From the NCBI GenBank assembly GCA_028023455.1, contig JAQFVV010000021.1:1176001-1240000 (forward strand): a stretch of 64,000 bases of DNA, read 5' to 3'. Position numbers and translations under genes: made by a program. This document shows, in pieces, positions 1-11,394 of the stretch; within the stretch, counting starts at the first letter, position 1; every line of letters begins with the position of its first letter. The notes beneath the pieces were generated by a model that did not search any database, was not told where the DNA came from, and saw only the letters and a list, made by a program, of their open reading frames with translations. The DNA comes from Epiperipatus broadwayi (Eukaryota; Onychophora; Udeonychophora; Euonychophora; Peripatidae).

Positions 1-329
1 GTGATGACAAAGAGAAAGTTTTATTCCTTTGGTCATAGTATTTCTATTATCTAAATATTCTACATGACTTTAGAAAAAGAACATATGCACATATAATTGC
101 GTGGGTTCGTGTGTTGTTGGTTAGGAGAATGAAAAATAAGCTGTGATCATTTAAATGTTTAGCAGTGACATGTTAATTAAATTGATTTTTTTTAATTAAA
201 GAGTAGAAATCGTTTGAAATGATAAGCATATTGAAAATTACTTTCTTCTTATTAAATAACCGCATTGCCTTAAAAAAAAGTTTGGGATAATTTTAGAACT
301 ATTTATCCATGTAGTATTTTTTAACTGAA

Positions 330-545
330 ACACACAGGCTTAAGATATACCTGTGTCTATATATGTAATATATAGGGTATATGAGCACAGACTTTCACAC
401 GACCCACCACTCTCCACACTATCTCATAACACTGACACACTTGAACACATATATGTTGAAAAGATAAATAATCACCAATATACGTATTTCATGCTAAACC
501 AACAATCATCAGTTGGTCAGATTACCATCTCTACACATATTTTCT
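330..545 (-). repeat. Family H dispersed repeat, copy a
   Basis: Read on the minus strand, this stretch matches copies at 2185, 9240 and 38740: an ACCAA block, then CTGATGA, a short stem-loop-like segment, GCATGAAATAC, an ATATTG block and a pyrimidine-rich segment. It then runs into a terminal segment (GTGAAAGTCTGTGCTCA) that recurs at 52735 and 53975. CTGATGA and GAAA are the two invariant pieces of a hammerhead core. No protein is encoded. Boundaries are approximate. Confidence 0.6.
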
Positions 546-576
546 CAGTAAATGAAAAAATGATTGTACATATATA

Positions 577-924
577 ATTTTCATCACCATTTTAATATTA
601 ATTTGAAGGGCACGCTAATTTTATTTTAATCACAGTTTTATTAAATATTAGAATTATGTTTTAATTTAAAATACCAATAAACAATTGATAATCCAAGCAC
701 TATTAATTCAATTTTTTTTTTCATATCTGACCAAATTGGAAACTATTATACCGGGTTATTGTTCTAATTACTGTTATTTAAAATGTTTATGCTGTTACAA
801 TTATTGTTATTAATAGATTAAGTCATATAATAAACAAAAAGAACTGGGATTTATAATGAAATTGAAAAGATTTATTGTTGCTGAAAATTTCACAAATCGA
901 AAAAATGCCATCAGAAGCAAGAAT
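577..924. other. AT-rich stretch, nothing recognised
   Basis: Only AT-rich sequence with short A and T runs is seen. No coding or repeat signal was found on either strand. Confidence 0.5.
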
Positions 925-1080
925 TTTTGCCACTGCTGCTGCTTCTTCTTCTTTTCCTCTTCCTCCTCCGCTTCTTTTTCTTATTATTATTGCTACTATT
1001 ATTATCATTACTATTACTATTTTTATCATCATCATCATCATTATTACTATTATTACTGCTATTATTATTATTAAAATTAT
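925..1080. repeat. Compound trinucleotide microsatellite
   Basis: An impure series of CTG/CTT, CCT, ATT, ATC and ACT triplets follows one after another. It gives long low-complexity translations (Leu, Ser, Phe, Ile, Tyr) in every frame, so the apparent reading frames here are repeat artefacts. Confidence 0.9.
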
Positions 1081-1084
1081 TTAC

Positions 1085-2180
1085 AGTTGTGCTTCCACAT
1101 CTGCTGCCAAATCTTCTCATGTATACTTAAAACCATGGATAATAACAAAACTATAATATAATTCTATAACAACCACAATTCAATATTTTAAAATGTACCT
1201 ACATTAGACGTCCAAAACCAAACATAGAATGATGCAGCTGTGAAAAAGACAATATAGAAATAAATCTACAGAGGAAAAGCAAAAATATCCAAGAATCTGA
1301 TCACATAAAATGGAAAATGGCTGAATGAAATATGATTTGTAATGGCACTTATAAAAATAAGCTTAGTTATAATAAATTCGTTGACATTTTTTAAATTTCA
1401 TACTTCCTTAAACATTGGATGACTGACCCTAAGGATATGGGAAAGGAAGTGGCTATTATATATTGGTTAGTGCACATTTATTGGTTATTTTTTTTGAGAA
1501 TACAATCTTACAAATATATTTTGTTTTCATTATAAAACCAGTTGGTAATAACATAATTCTGTTATAACTGAGTCATTACTCCAAGTGTTGACTGACCATC
1601 TATTTTATTGGATACAGTGTTCATCTTATAAAGAAGGAATTGATTTAGAGAACTTTACATATGACAAATAGCATTAATGGGAACAAACGATTTACTCAGA
1701 CAGAAGGAACACACATGATAAATATATAAAGATAATTTTGTTTCCCTCTGCTTTGACAAAATGATGGTGGTACTAGGGATTAACTGTTTTAGATTTGGGA
1801 ATAAGAAAGCCCTCATTGCAGTAAGAGCAAATTAAACATTGTAATAAATAGGATTTAAGATAAATTTGAATAAAAATATAGCTACTATAACCAGAACTAT
1901 AGAAATAGATGAAGGAAATAAACAAATCAGATAAAAAAGACTACTATTTTGGAGATTAGGCGATATTGATTTTCCTTTAATTCAATTTATAATTCAGAAT
2001 TTTCCAAAATGTTTTATCTTCTGTGTAATGAAAAGATTTTAATTTTATTTTCTTCTCTAATTAGCTGAGTGCACTTTCGTAAAGTTCACAGCTCTCATGG
2101 ATAAATTAATGTGTGTAACTCAATTTATATAGTCAAGTGCTAATGTATTTTTATACAAACTAATTATTTAAATATGTCAT
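1085..2180. other. AT-rich stretch, nothing recognised
   Basis: No coding frame, tRNA-like segment or repeat shared with other parts of the window was recognised. Confidence 0.45.
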
Positions 2181-2184
2181 GTAT

Positions 2185-2440
2185 TAGATAAGTGGATACT
2201 AATCTGATCCAACTGATGGGCACTGGTTCTGCTTCAAATACATATATTAGGGATTATTTATCTTTATCACATGTATGGTCATGGATATCAGTTGTTTGAG
2301 ATGGGATAGAGGATGAATATGGACTGAAAATTAAGTTCAGACCTTTGTTTTCTTTCTTGTACATGACATTTCTATTGTTAGTGATGAACCATGCATCTCT
2401 GATTCTTTTCTTTATATTCTCCCACTCCATACACATGAGA
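2185..2440 (+). repeat. Family H dispersed repeat, copy b (decayed)
   Basis: This matches the family H core, but its hammerhead-like residues are altered: CTGATGG instead of CTGATGA, and CAAA instead of GAAA. The bases between them can still form a short GCA/TGC stem. Downstream, the ATATATTAGGGATTATTTATC block and the CACATGTATG block align with copies c and d. Confidence 0.55.
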
Positions 2441-4138
2441 TTAATGATTTTTACATAATTTACAATTTAATGTATGTTTCTATTGTTGGCTTTTAATCTT
2501 TCTGGTTCACAGGATTTGGGATAAAAGAGGTATATAATCTAGTAATATATTAAATAAATAAATAATAAGTTTATTATTTAAAAGTTCACTGTAAAGTTCA
2601 AGCATTTGAAGTGACAAAATTAAACTGCTATCCATTGTCTTTTAACTGTATGGTCCTCTGTTCTATCTCTAGCCTAAAACACACAGGGCAAGTGTTTCAT
2701 GGTGTCAATTTCACAAAAGTATTGAAAAAGATGGACTATAAATGCTATTCCATTATTCAACTTTAGAATTAAATAGGAATGACTTTAAAATTTAGGTAGG
2801 CATCTTTATATAAAAGTTTGTATTTGATTTCTGCATATAAGGACATTTTCTTAAAGAAGAAAAAAGTATTTGCTAGAATAGGTTTAGCTTTGTATTGATT
2901 TTTTTCAGGATTATTCTGAATGGCAGGACAATGTGCAGAAAAGATTTGATGATTGTGGTTACGAACTACTATTTGTCTAATATCTTTTCCCAAATTGGAG
3001 TATGAATACATGGGCTAACTTATTTGAATTTGTAAAATATTACATCATCTTTTCTCAGTATATATTCATCATTAAGTGTCACTTCATTCAATACATTATA
3101 TTGCTAAAACAACTGTGTAATACTCCCTTCTAATCTTTACTAGAAATCACAATTATATTCCAAATTTATATTTTATTTTGCTTAATTTCTTAGGAATCAA
3201 AGCCTTTTCTTCACTAAATAACAATATGTGCACTCTAGAGTTACTACATATTATTTTATACATTATATATTAGTATTTGTTTTATCTTATTTATTATTTA
3301 TTGCTCTTCATATTATATAACAGAAGAATCATCATTTTATATCTATTAATGACATAACATTTGCATAGCATTACATTTGTAATAATTAAAAAAATAATTT
3401 ACAGTATCATAGATATGTTAAAACATTGTTTTATTAAGTCAGAAGTTTCTGTGGCTAAGAAATTGTATATGGATGCAATATAATTGTAAAAAGTAGAGAA
3501 GAAATAATTTGCATTTTCTTGTCTTTCTTATATGGGATAAGCAAACTAGAAAAAGATAATGAAAAAGAGCTCTTCTGATAATAATAAACTTAAAACAAAT
3601 GTTTAAACAGGCAATTTTACCTTCTATTGTGGAAATAAATATTACTATCATTAATATTATTTTAATCATATGTGAAAAGTTGGTTACCTTGATGTTTCTC
3701 AGTTAACACTTACAAATCTTCACATTTACATGAATATATTTATGTTATTCTTAAAATAGTTAAACTTTTACTCAATAGATGGAGCCAGTTGTATTTTTGA
3801 AAAAGCTTTATTCACATAGTGGAAAAGATATTATATAATAGGAGCTTCAGAATGGAAGCCATAATTAGATGGGTCTGCAAAAGGATGTAAAACTACAATA
3901 TTTTTTTAATATATAGATGTAATAATTAATATCTATGCCATCTTTAGATTTAAATTGCTCTTATTTGTAATTTGTGATCATGGATAGATAGTAAATTATC
4001 ATTATTTACAACCAATATCAATCTCTGCAGAATGAAAGCCTCTCTGAGTTTAATCTTGTTTCTCCAATCTGTAACTTTTTTTACATAAAAATTAATAATA
4101 ATGCAAATTGACTTTATTATATAATAAATATCTTAATC
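2441..4138. other. AT-rich stretch, nothing recognised
   Basis: Short open frames are present on both strands, but all are low-complexity and unconvincing. No repeat shared with other parts of the window was recognised. Confidence 0.45.
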
Positions 4139-4320
4139 AAAGTTACCCCAAATCCAAAACTCAACCAGACTAGCCAAGAAAATTACATCTAAAGCACAAC
4201 CAATGGTTTCACTACTACGAGCAGACTTCCCAAGTGTAAAGAATTACAAAACAACAACATATTTATATTAAAAATTATCCACAATTCCATTTACTTCCCA
4301 TCCATTTTTAATATTAATAG
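4139..4320 (-). repeat. Inverted copy of a Penelope-like 3' end (left arm)
   Basis: This segment is the reverse complement, at roughly 85% identity by eye, of 6757-6920, which lies directly downstream of the endonuclease fragment at 6537-6758. Shared blocks include CCAAAACTCAA, ACCAATGGTTTCACT and AGCAGACTTC. The 3' untranslated end of the element is therefore present at both borders in opposite orientation. Inverted or rearranged terminal copies are a known habit of Penelope-like elements. Confidence 0.75.
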
Positions 4321-4323
4321 ATT

Positions 4324-4893
4324 ATGGAAGGGTGGATAACAGGTTATATTACTTCTCCTTTAATTTGTCCAATTTATATTAATTATTTGGAAGAGGAAAT
4401 TATTACTAAAAATGATTGTTTATATTTAAAGTTATTTGTTAGATGTGTGAATGATTATTTGTTTGTAATTGAGAATGATAAATAGAAGGAGTTGGTTAAT
4501 CAGTTTAACTGTTTTGATATAGTAGAAAGAAGAGGGTTAGACTTGGTTAAATTAAAATTTTTGAATCTATTGGTGATTAGAAAAGTAAAGACTAATTGTT
4601 TAGTATGTAGTTATTATGTCAAAAGTAAAAAGTTAAGATTTATAATTAAATCTGATAGCTATCAATCTGTATCTCACAAAGTAGCTGCTTTAAGAAATTA
4701 TTGTTATAGAAATAAGAAATTAAATCATTCTAGTGGCGTAGCTTTGTTTCAGAAATGTCAATTTTATAAAGATTATTTGAGTGTTGGCTACTCTGATAAA
4801 TTTGTTAAAAGTATTTTATTTAATAGTAATATTTGTAATGATGTGAAGGTTAAAGAAAAATATGATTTTATTTTTTTACCAATTAAATTGTAA
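4324..4893 (+). pseudogene. Penelope-like reverse transcriptase, C-terminal half
   Basis: The frame starts with ITGYITSPLICPIYINYLEE, close to the motif B region (TGSPLSPI..NLYLEE) of Penelope-like reverse transcriptases. LFVRCVNDYLFVIE sits where YVDD motif C belongs, so two catalytic-loop residues are altered. A stop codon follows near 4482. The frame then runs 133 residues from 4492, with LKFLNLLVIR matching the usual INFLDL..IR block, SYQSVSHKVAALRNYCYRN and YLSVGYSDKFVKSI matching the C-terminal RT block. The 5' part (motifs 1 to A) is missing, because the inverted 3' end joins almost directly. This is an inactive remnant. A different RT class is unlikely given the endonuclease fragment downstream. 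Confidence 0.75.
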
Positions 4894-6121
4894 ATTGTTT
4901 GGAAATAAGAAAATTGGTTAATTAGGTATTAGTCCTTGAAGATAGAGGAGATGGTATGCCTTTCCACAACTGCAATAAATGTGTAATCTTGAAATCACTT
5001 CAAATTTAAATGAAGTAAACCTTGCAATGTTAGATCTTTTGTGAAAACATGTTTCTTTTTATCAAAACAGAGTCTTTTTGGTGATATTTTGACGTTTTAG
5101 TTATTGTCCAGATTTGCTTCTGACAACAGCTTTCATTTCAATTGCACTTTTGCTTCAACCAAGTATTTGTATGTTATTTCTACATCTGAGTTACTTGATC
5201 TCATTTGATTTTAAGTGTGTAAGTAAATGTAGTGTTCGTTTTTGTCCTTTTGATTTTTTTTTTGTAACTTCCTAGTGCTGGTAATGATCAATGTGTTCAT
5301 TTGCATACTAAATGACATAAAAAAAATTTCCACCAGGAAAAAAAGTTAATAAAAATGTAATATATATTTCTTTATTTTTGCAAATCTTTTTCTTTTTTAA
5401 TACATTCATTTATTAGCATTTCTGTAGAAAATCCCATTCAGCTGATATATTGTGAAATCACATGTTCAGTAAAATTCCATTTTGGGAGGAAATTTTTCAG
5501 TTGAGATCTCAATTTTGTGTCAAAAATGTAAAGCCAAATTGCTTGTTTCACCGTGATAATTCCTGTTATACATTAGACTGTAAGTAGCATATGTGTATAT
5601 TTTATGTTTTTTTTTGTTGTAAATAATATTTAAAAAAATAATAATTTAGTGATGTTTTATGAATATTTAAAGTAACATTTTGGGACTAGCGTAATGACAT
5701 TTCATGTTTTACATATTTTTGGGCTGAGAAAATATACTTTTTAAAATCAGCTTTTTTTGTGTGTGAAATTCATATCTTTAGTGTTGTTATAAATTTTAAG
5801 TGTGAAAGTCATATATATCTCTGTATTGCAAATCAATATTTATTTTTAAAGTGTTCTTTTTAATTTTGATTTACTATTGTTATAAATTTTACAGTTTTTC
5901 ATGTGAAAGTCATATATATTTGCATATGGCAAATCAATATTTTTTTAAAAGATTCTTTTTAATATCAATTTCTTGCTCAAATTTATATATCTTTATTATT
6001 GTTATAAATTTAAATTCTGTTCCATTTGCTATTATTATAGATTTTATACTTTTTCATGTGAAAGTTGTATATTATTCTGCTTTGTATTTTATACTTTTAG
6101 TTATGTGTAAAGTGGTATTTC
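4894..6121. other. Non-coding interior between RT and endonuclease fragments
   Basis: About 1.6 kb of T-rich sequence, counting the nested element that follows, separates the RT and GIY-YIG parts. In a normal element these are only a short linker apart, so it is probably inserted sequence. Within it, a block of about 100 bases beginning GTGAAAGTCATATATAT recurs near 5799 and 5899 and again, more diverged, near 6055. No protein similarity was recognised, and the long open frame across 5851-6291 looks like a chance frame over repeats. Confidence 0.5.
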
Positions 6122-6387
6122 TAGTCCTGCAACATGGGGGACATATTAGATATGTTGCACCTTATCACATATGTATTCAACCTGCTGATAACTTTGTAAA
6201 TCTTCTGAAGTATCATATACAAGATCCATATACATATTACTTTTTTGCAAAACTTGCAAAAATATTGTGTACAAGATTCATGTACATGTAATTTTGGTTA
6301 GATCACATGATTATAAAGTTATTGGCAGTTTGTTATGAATCTGAAAAGGTGCAGCATGTCTAATACATGCTCTGTGTTGCAGGACTA
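6122..6387. mobile_element. Small foldback (MITE-like) element
   Basis: The two ends are inverted: TAGTCCTGCAACA at the left and TGTTGCAGGACTA at the right. Similarity continues inward through GACAT..TAGA.ATGTTGCACCTT and its complement. The element is about 266 bp with no coding capacity. It ends in TA on both sides, as expected for, but not proof of, TA target use. It is nested inside the broken Penelope-like locus 4139-6945. Confidence 0.65.
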
Positions 6388-6536
6388 ATACTCAAGTACT
6401 GAAAAGTGCTTGGAAAATGGGTATTACTTTAAATAATTTATTATATAATACAAAGCAATTTTTGATAAAAAGACTATTCCTGAAGTAATGTATATTATTC
6501 TTTTTTTGAAAGAAGGTATATATAGGTCAGAGTAGT

Positions 6537-6758
6537 TTGAGCTTAAATGAAAGAATAAAGGTACGTAAAAGTATGGTTAGAAATAAATATTTTACTTCTG
6601 CCTTGTATATCCATGAAAAAGATACAGGCCACACAATTAATTTTCATGAAGCTAAGGTTGCGTTTTTTGAGAGAAATGAAAAAAAAAGAATTAAAGAATC
6701 TTTATTATTAAAAATTTATAATTCTGAAACAATTAACTTATTTAAAAAGTTCTTTTAA
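6537..6758 (+). pseudogene. Penelope-like GIY-YIG endonuclease, C-terminal fragment
   Basis: The frame encodes NERIKVRKSMVRNKYFTSA, then LYIHEKDTGHTINF, a segment EAKVAFFERNEKKRIKESLL, and ends shortly after at a stop. This matches the second half of the GIY-YIG module of Penelope-like elements: SA.A.H...TGH.I.W, then KR...ES with the catalytic glutamate. The N-terminal GIY..YIG half is not present upstream. It belongs with the RT fragment at 4324-4893 and is followed immediately by the 3' end segment whose inverted copy lies at 4139. Confidence 0.75.
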
Positions 6759-6945
6759 TATTAAGGGTGGATGTGAATCAAATGGAATTGTGGGTAATGT
6801 TTAATGTAAATATGGTGTTGTTTTGTAGTTCTTTACACTCGAGAAGTCTGCTTGTAGCAGTGAAACCATTGGTTGTGTTTTGGATTTTACTGATTGAGTT
6901 TTGGATGTGGGGTAATTTTGAATTATTTGTTGACTAGTTTAGCTT
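6757..6945 (+). repeat. Penelope-like 3' end (right arm)
   Basis: This is the direct-orientation copy of the element's 3' untranslated end. It pairs with 4139-4320 to form a long imperfect inverted repeat about 2.4 kb apart. Confidence 0.75.
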
Positions 6946-7290
6946 TATGTTTGTAATGTTAATAAATAGCTTATAAGTTTTCAGTTACAATATAGAAATT
7001 ATTTTTACAACTTCAGCAAAACTGACTCAGATGTTATTATATGAGATATAATTTAAAATCAAATATCACACATTGCTATAAAATACATACCGTAACCAAA
7101 CACATTACTTAAATATTATGATTTATTATTATTCACAACTGGTCATGGTGCAAAACATATGCACTTAACATATGCAATCATATTTAAGAAACATTTTGCT
7201 TATATTTCTTAGAACAATCATGATGTTCAGAAGATTAAATGTCCAGTTTTCATATTCATAAGTAAGAACTGGTAAAATACATATGTATAT
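6946..7290. other. AT-rich stretch, nothing recognised
   Basis: No feature is seen in this spacer between the Penelope locus and the next foldback element. Confidence 0.45.
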
Positions 7291-7930
7291 ATCATTAAAA
7301 ACCAGTCAACACTTAGACAATCCCAACATCAATAACAACCAACAATTTCAAACTGTTGTCAAGGCAACCTTTTTTTAATAATAATGGTGAAATCCCACCT
7401 TTATTAATGGTTTAATATACTTATATAGACACTGAAGATTGCAAGTTGACCACAAAATTGAAATTATTGATATAAAGAAGTTTAAATACACCCCTTTCAA
7501 CAGGTAAATATAATCTGTTCTGAATGCGCATTAATAAATAGTCAATTATAACATTACAAACTGCAATTATAATTTTTAAATTGTAACTAAAGTATTACTT
7601 AAATAATAAGCTAATAATACTCAAGACTAAGTAATCATTAAAAACCAGTCATCACTTAGACAATTGCAATTTGTAATGCTATAATTGACTATTTATTAGT
7701 CTTCATTCAGAATAGGTTATATTTATCTGTTTAAAGAGGTTTATTTAAACTTTTTTGTATCAATAATTTCATTATCTGTGGTCAAGTTGCAATCTTTAGT
7801 GTTTATATAAATGTATTGGACCATTTAGTAAAGGTGGGATTCCACTTTTAGTGTTGCCTTGACAACAGTTTGAAATTGTTGACTGAAATTGATATTGGGA
7901 TTGTCTAAGTGTTGACTAATTTTTAATGAT
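7291..7930. mobile_element. Foldback element family N, long copy
   Basis: The termini are ATCATTAAAAACCAGTCAAC at 7291 and its complement ending TTTTTAATGAT at 7930. Arms of about 270 bases (7291-7570 and 7660-7930) are imperfect reverse complements, sharing the GTTGCCTTGACAACAG block, the AAGTTGCAATCTT block and the AATAAATAGTCAATTATA block. A partial third copy of the terminus starts near 7633 in the spacer. Non-coding. Shorter relatives are at 39653 and 58895. Confidence 0.8.
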
Positions 7931-7957
7931 TACTTACAAGCCCATTTAGCCTTGAGC

Positions 7958-7996
<39 letters not shown>

Positions 7997-8017
7997 TATA
8001 TATATATATATATATAT
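7958..8017. repeat. (TA)n microsatellite
   Basis: A nearly pure TA dinucleotide run is interrupted once by GAATA near its centre. It directly follows the foldback element. Confidence 0.9.
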
Positions 8018-9055
8018 TCAAATATGGAAGCATATTTCTTTTTAATTTTAAGTCATTTTTTTATCAAAAACACTCTATTTAACATAAGTCTATGGTTAAA
8101 CTTAACTATGTTTCTATCTGTGTTAATAACCTGACTAATATTGTCCCATTAACTTTTTTAAAACCATCAATTATTTATTATTATTTTTTTGCCTGAAAAA
8201 ACCCACTGAAAATTACTGTAGACATGTTTCCAAAAGTTTTGAAGCATTAATTGTAAAACAGCCATACTACCCTCAAAATTTACTTGATTCAAGTAATCTT
8301 TATGTATGACTGATTGCCTTAGCTTTCCATTTTAATTCACAAAATACGTTTTATAAAACTTCTGTTGTAATTACTCTGTCACATCTCATTAACAGTGTTA
8401 ATTATCTTCATATCACTATGTTATCTAATCACTGCTGTTATAGTTCATAAATATTCTTCAGAATATGATGATATTTTGATTGTTTGTTTTGATGGTCCAA
8501 AATATTAATCACTGTAGAAATATTTACAAAATCTAATGTTATAGCATATAAAAGCGATTTACCCGCTGAAGAAGAAGCTGTAAGTAGTAACCACAAACAA
8601 TTAAATCAAATTAATTTAAGCCTAGTACTTTCGAGGTTTTCTTTCATATTCACGGCCAAAATCTAATGTTTTAACAATTCATATTTATTGTTTTTTCTAT
8701 AACTTTTTTCAATACTTGGATTTGATCCTCTGTTCTAAAACTATTATAGAAAATGTATACAAACAATTGCCTTAGAAAGTCACATTCATTAGTTTTTTTT
8801 TATAATTTCTTTCACTATTTACACTGTAATAAAGCTAGTTTTACTCCAGCATGTTGTTTTGGTTGGTTTGAATCCAAAGTTTGCTGTAGAGGAGTTGTAA
8901 TTATTTTGGTAAGATCTAATAGGTAATCCACAGAAGACGAATAGGTCTGTAAATTATAATATCTTAAGTGCAATAAATAATATTTAAAATTCAAAAGTTT
9001 TAGGAATAAATTTGCAAAAGTATTTATTTATAGTATTTTAAATATTGAAATATAA
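8018..9055. other. AT-rich stretch, nothing firm
   Basis: Mostly featureless. A segment at 8556-8650 (GCTGAAGAAGAAGCTG and a later TACTTTCGAGG) has the flavour of a retroelement terminus, but no second copy in the window supports it. Confidence 0.35.
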
Positions 9056-9425
9056 GTATAATATATATACTTAACCTAGATATAATTAAAGGGATTTGGA
9101 CCCAGACCTTCAAGCTTTTTAATCATTCATTTTATCCAATATAACTAATACACATGGCTGAAAAATTAGAGTGTGGAGAGGATTGAAGTTTGTCCATTAA
9201 AGTGTGTAGATTTGTTATCTTAATATAAATTGACCCTGATTATATATATGGGAGATGATAATCCAGACCAACTGATGAGTGCTGGTTCAGCATGAAATAC
9301 CTATATTGTAGGAGATCATTTATTTTCTTCACATGCATGTGTTCATGTATATATTGGGTAGAATGAATGGTTGTAAAGAGCGTGAAAGTCTGGTTTCAAA
9401 TCCTCTTTAATATTTTAAAAAATTA
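9056..9425 (+). mobile_element. Family H repeat, most complete copy (c)
   Basis: It begins with a terminus (TACTTAACCTAGATATAATT, then a GGGATTTGGACCCAGACC block) that is the reverse complement of the 3' terminus of copy d at 38875-38935, so the element has terminal inverted repeats of about 50 bases. The interior carries the hammerhead-like core: ACCAA, CTGATGA, a GTGCTG/CAGCAT stem with a GTT loop, then GAAA. About 370 bp and non-coding. Its own 3' end has drifted from the inverted repeat. Confidence 0.65.
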
Positions 9426-10304
9426 TTTGTTTTAAAACTTATACATTTTAATATAGAAAAAATATTTCTAATAATATTTATGTTTATAAATATTTCTATA
9501 TATTTAATATTTTAAACATCTCGCAGCTATATTATTTTAATCACACTCCCCATTAAACAAATAAATGTTTGAATCAAGCAACCAGCTCCTAAATTCAAGC
9601 ATTTTTTTTATTTAAGGGAGGAGGGTGCCTAAAATTAATATAATTAAAGAGCTTTTAAAATATTTTATAACATTATGCATTCAATTGTTACTAATTTTCT
9701 TCTTTTCTGAGCCGACTTAATATCTGGTAAAATGAAAATACATTATGCATTGTTTCTCTTTATTGTATATATCTGTATTTATTTATCTAATACATATTTT
9801 TTGTAGTGCTAAATATGTTGCACTTTCTGAGTCCATTTTTTTTGTGAAATTTGAGAAAAATACACAGCCAAGTGGTAAAACAACATTGGAATTGTAAGGA
9901 TTTTGTTCATACTAATCTCAGGTTTTTTTATAATGACTGGCCATGCTTTTTTCCTGCTCACATCCATTTTGCATATGAAGAAATACATTCTATTAGCTTT
10001 TTAGATTAAAATAAAAACTTAAACAGCAAAAATAAATGCAAATTCCTTTTAGCAGCTCATATATAATTATAAGAGATTTGAAAGTCTGTGCTCAAGCCCC
10101 TTATAATTATATCTAAACTCCAAGTATATAAATTGTATTCAAATATTGCAGCTTCATATATTTAAAAGGTGATGTTCTAATTTTGGAAAATGAAGCTTCA
10201 GAGTTTTAGAAAATATTATAAGAGCTATTTTATGAAAGCAAGGACATATGCATAATGATAAGTATTAAAAACGTGTATAAATAATTTTCAATAAATTTAA
10301 AAAA
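9426..10304. other. AT-rich stretch with one family H-like terminus
   Basis: At 10075-10130 a GAAAGTCTGTGCTCAAGCC block followed by TATCTAAACTCCAAGTATATA resembles the 3' terminus of family H. Otherwise nothing is recognised. Confidence 0.4.
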
Positions 10305-10700
10305 AAAAAACAAGCAATACTGATGAATTAGAAACAGTTCCAGCTTTAAAATACATTGGTCAGATTATTGATACAGATAGAAATGCAATAAGTGAAAGTT
10401 AACATACAATCACATGTAGATAAAGTTTGATTTGGCAGAAATAAGCCAATAGTAAAAGGAAATATGCTTATGTTTTTAAAAAGAAAGGTTATAATAAAGG
10501 TGTTTACAATGCTTATCTATGAATCTAAGATTTAGGCAATTAATGGCAATCGGGATAAAATCTTAAGTCACATAGCAAAGATATATATATATATTCGGAT
10601 TAATTAAGAGAAGATCAAAAGTAAAAATCATAGTTGGTAAAACAGTTATTACAGCCATCATTGAAAATGAATTTAACTCAAAATATAACTATAAGAAATG
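10305..10700 (+). pseudogene. LINE reverse transcriptase remnant (C-terminal part)
   Basis: Conceptual translation gives DELETVPALKYIGQIIDTD, matching the YLGS.I..DG block found after the catalytic domain of many LINE RTs. After stops and frame changes come KVIIKVF and LIYESKI, at the site of the usual K....V...YGSETW block, then RDKILSHIAKI and INREK, resembling the following R..ILR......N. segment. Several stops and frameshifts make it inactive. The clade cannot be told from this little. Confidence 0.5.
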
Positions 10701-10821
10701 ACAGTAAGTGATGCTTGTTAGCAATACCATGATTATATAAAATGAACAGAACTATCATTTTTTAATGTTAAATGTGAAAATTGCCTTGTATATCTTAGAG
10801 TTCTGGAAAAGTAATGTACAA

Positions 10822-11125
10822 TGTCCATGTATTACAAGCATAGTTCTGTCAATTCCAATACTCAAATTTCTTATAAACTCCTGATCCATAAACCATTCTC
10901 TTATTTTTAAAAAAAAATACTGGTATCCTTTCAATTCTTTTATTATAATTTTTCATGCAGATAGAATGAACTATGGGAAAGTGTCCATGAACCACAGCCA
11001 TAGCTCGAACACTTCTATTGCTCAAACCTCTTAAATGCCTGAGCAATAAACCTTTCACTTATTTTTATAAACAAAATACTGGTATTCATTTAATTGTGTT
11101 TACTATACTGCTGTATAGAGTGAAT
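10822..11125. repeat. 160-bp direct tandem duplication
   Basis: Units begin at 10822 and 10982 with TGTCCATG and share an ACTCAAA/CTTAT block and the ATACTGGTAT.C.TT block. They are diverged, roughly 70% by eye. Part of the unit (ACTTCTTATAAACTCCTAGC-like) also resembles the satellite at 23555. Confidence 0.7.
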
Positions 11126-11394
11126 TTTTGTGATTATTTAATTGTTTATACAAAATCGTATTTATTACACCTAAGCTCAGATTAAAAATCTACGGTGATT
11201 AGCCTGTGCAAACAATTTTCAATACTTATTTTGGGGGAAAAAAAAGTATTTATCATCATGAAATATAATAAACGCAGTTCATTGATTTGAATTCCTTAAA
11301 GCAGATCATAGTGTGCAGTCTGCTTTTATGTCAGCTACAGTTATTATATTATCAAGAGATGTAAAACTATTTGACCTAATTCTCTCTTTCCAAA

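Noticed and set aside
823-1156. Several overlapping frames rich in Leu, Ser, Ile and Tyr
   Set aside because: All arise from one compound triplet microsatellite at 925-1080.
4330-4893. Host gene or telomerase-like RT
   Set aside because: Motif B/C context and the downstream GIY-YIG fragment fit Penelope-like elements; motif C is mutated and the frame is broken.
5851-6291. 146-codon plus-strand frame
   Set aside because: Phe/Ile/Tyr-rich, lies across T-rich repeated blocks and the edge of a foldback element; no domain recognised.
8556-8650. Penelope-type terminus suggested by CTGAAGAAGAAGCTG
   Set aside because: No paired GAAA core, no stem and no second copy in the window.
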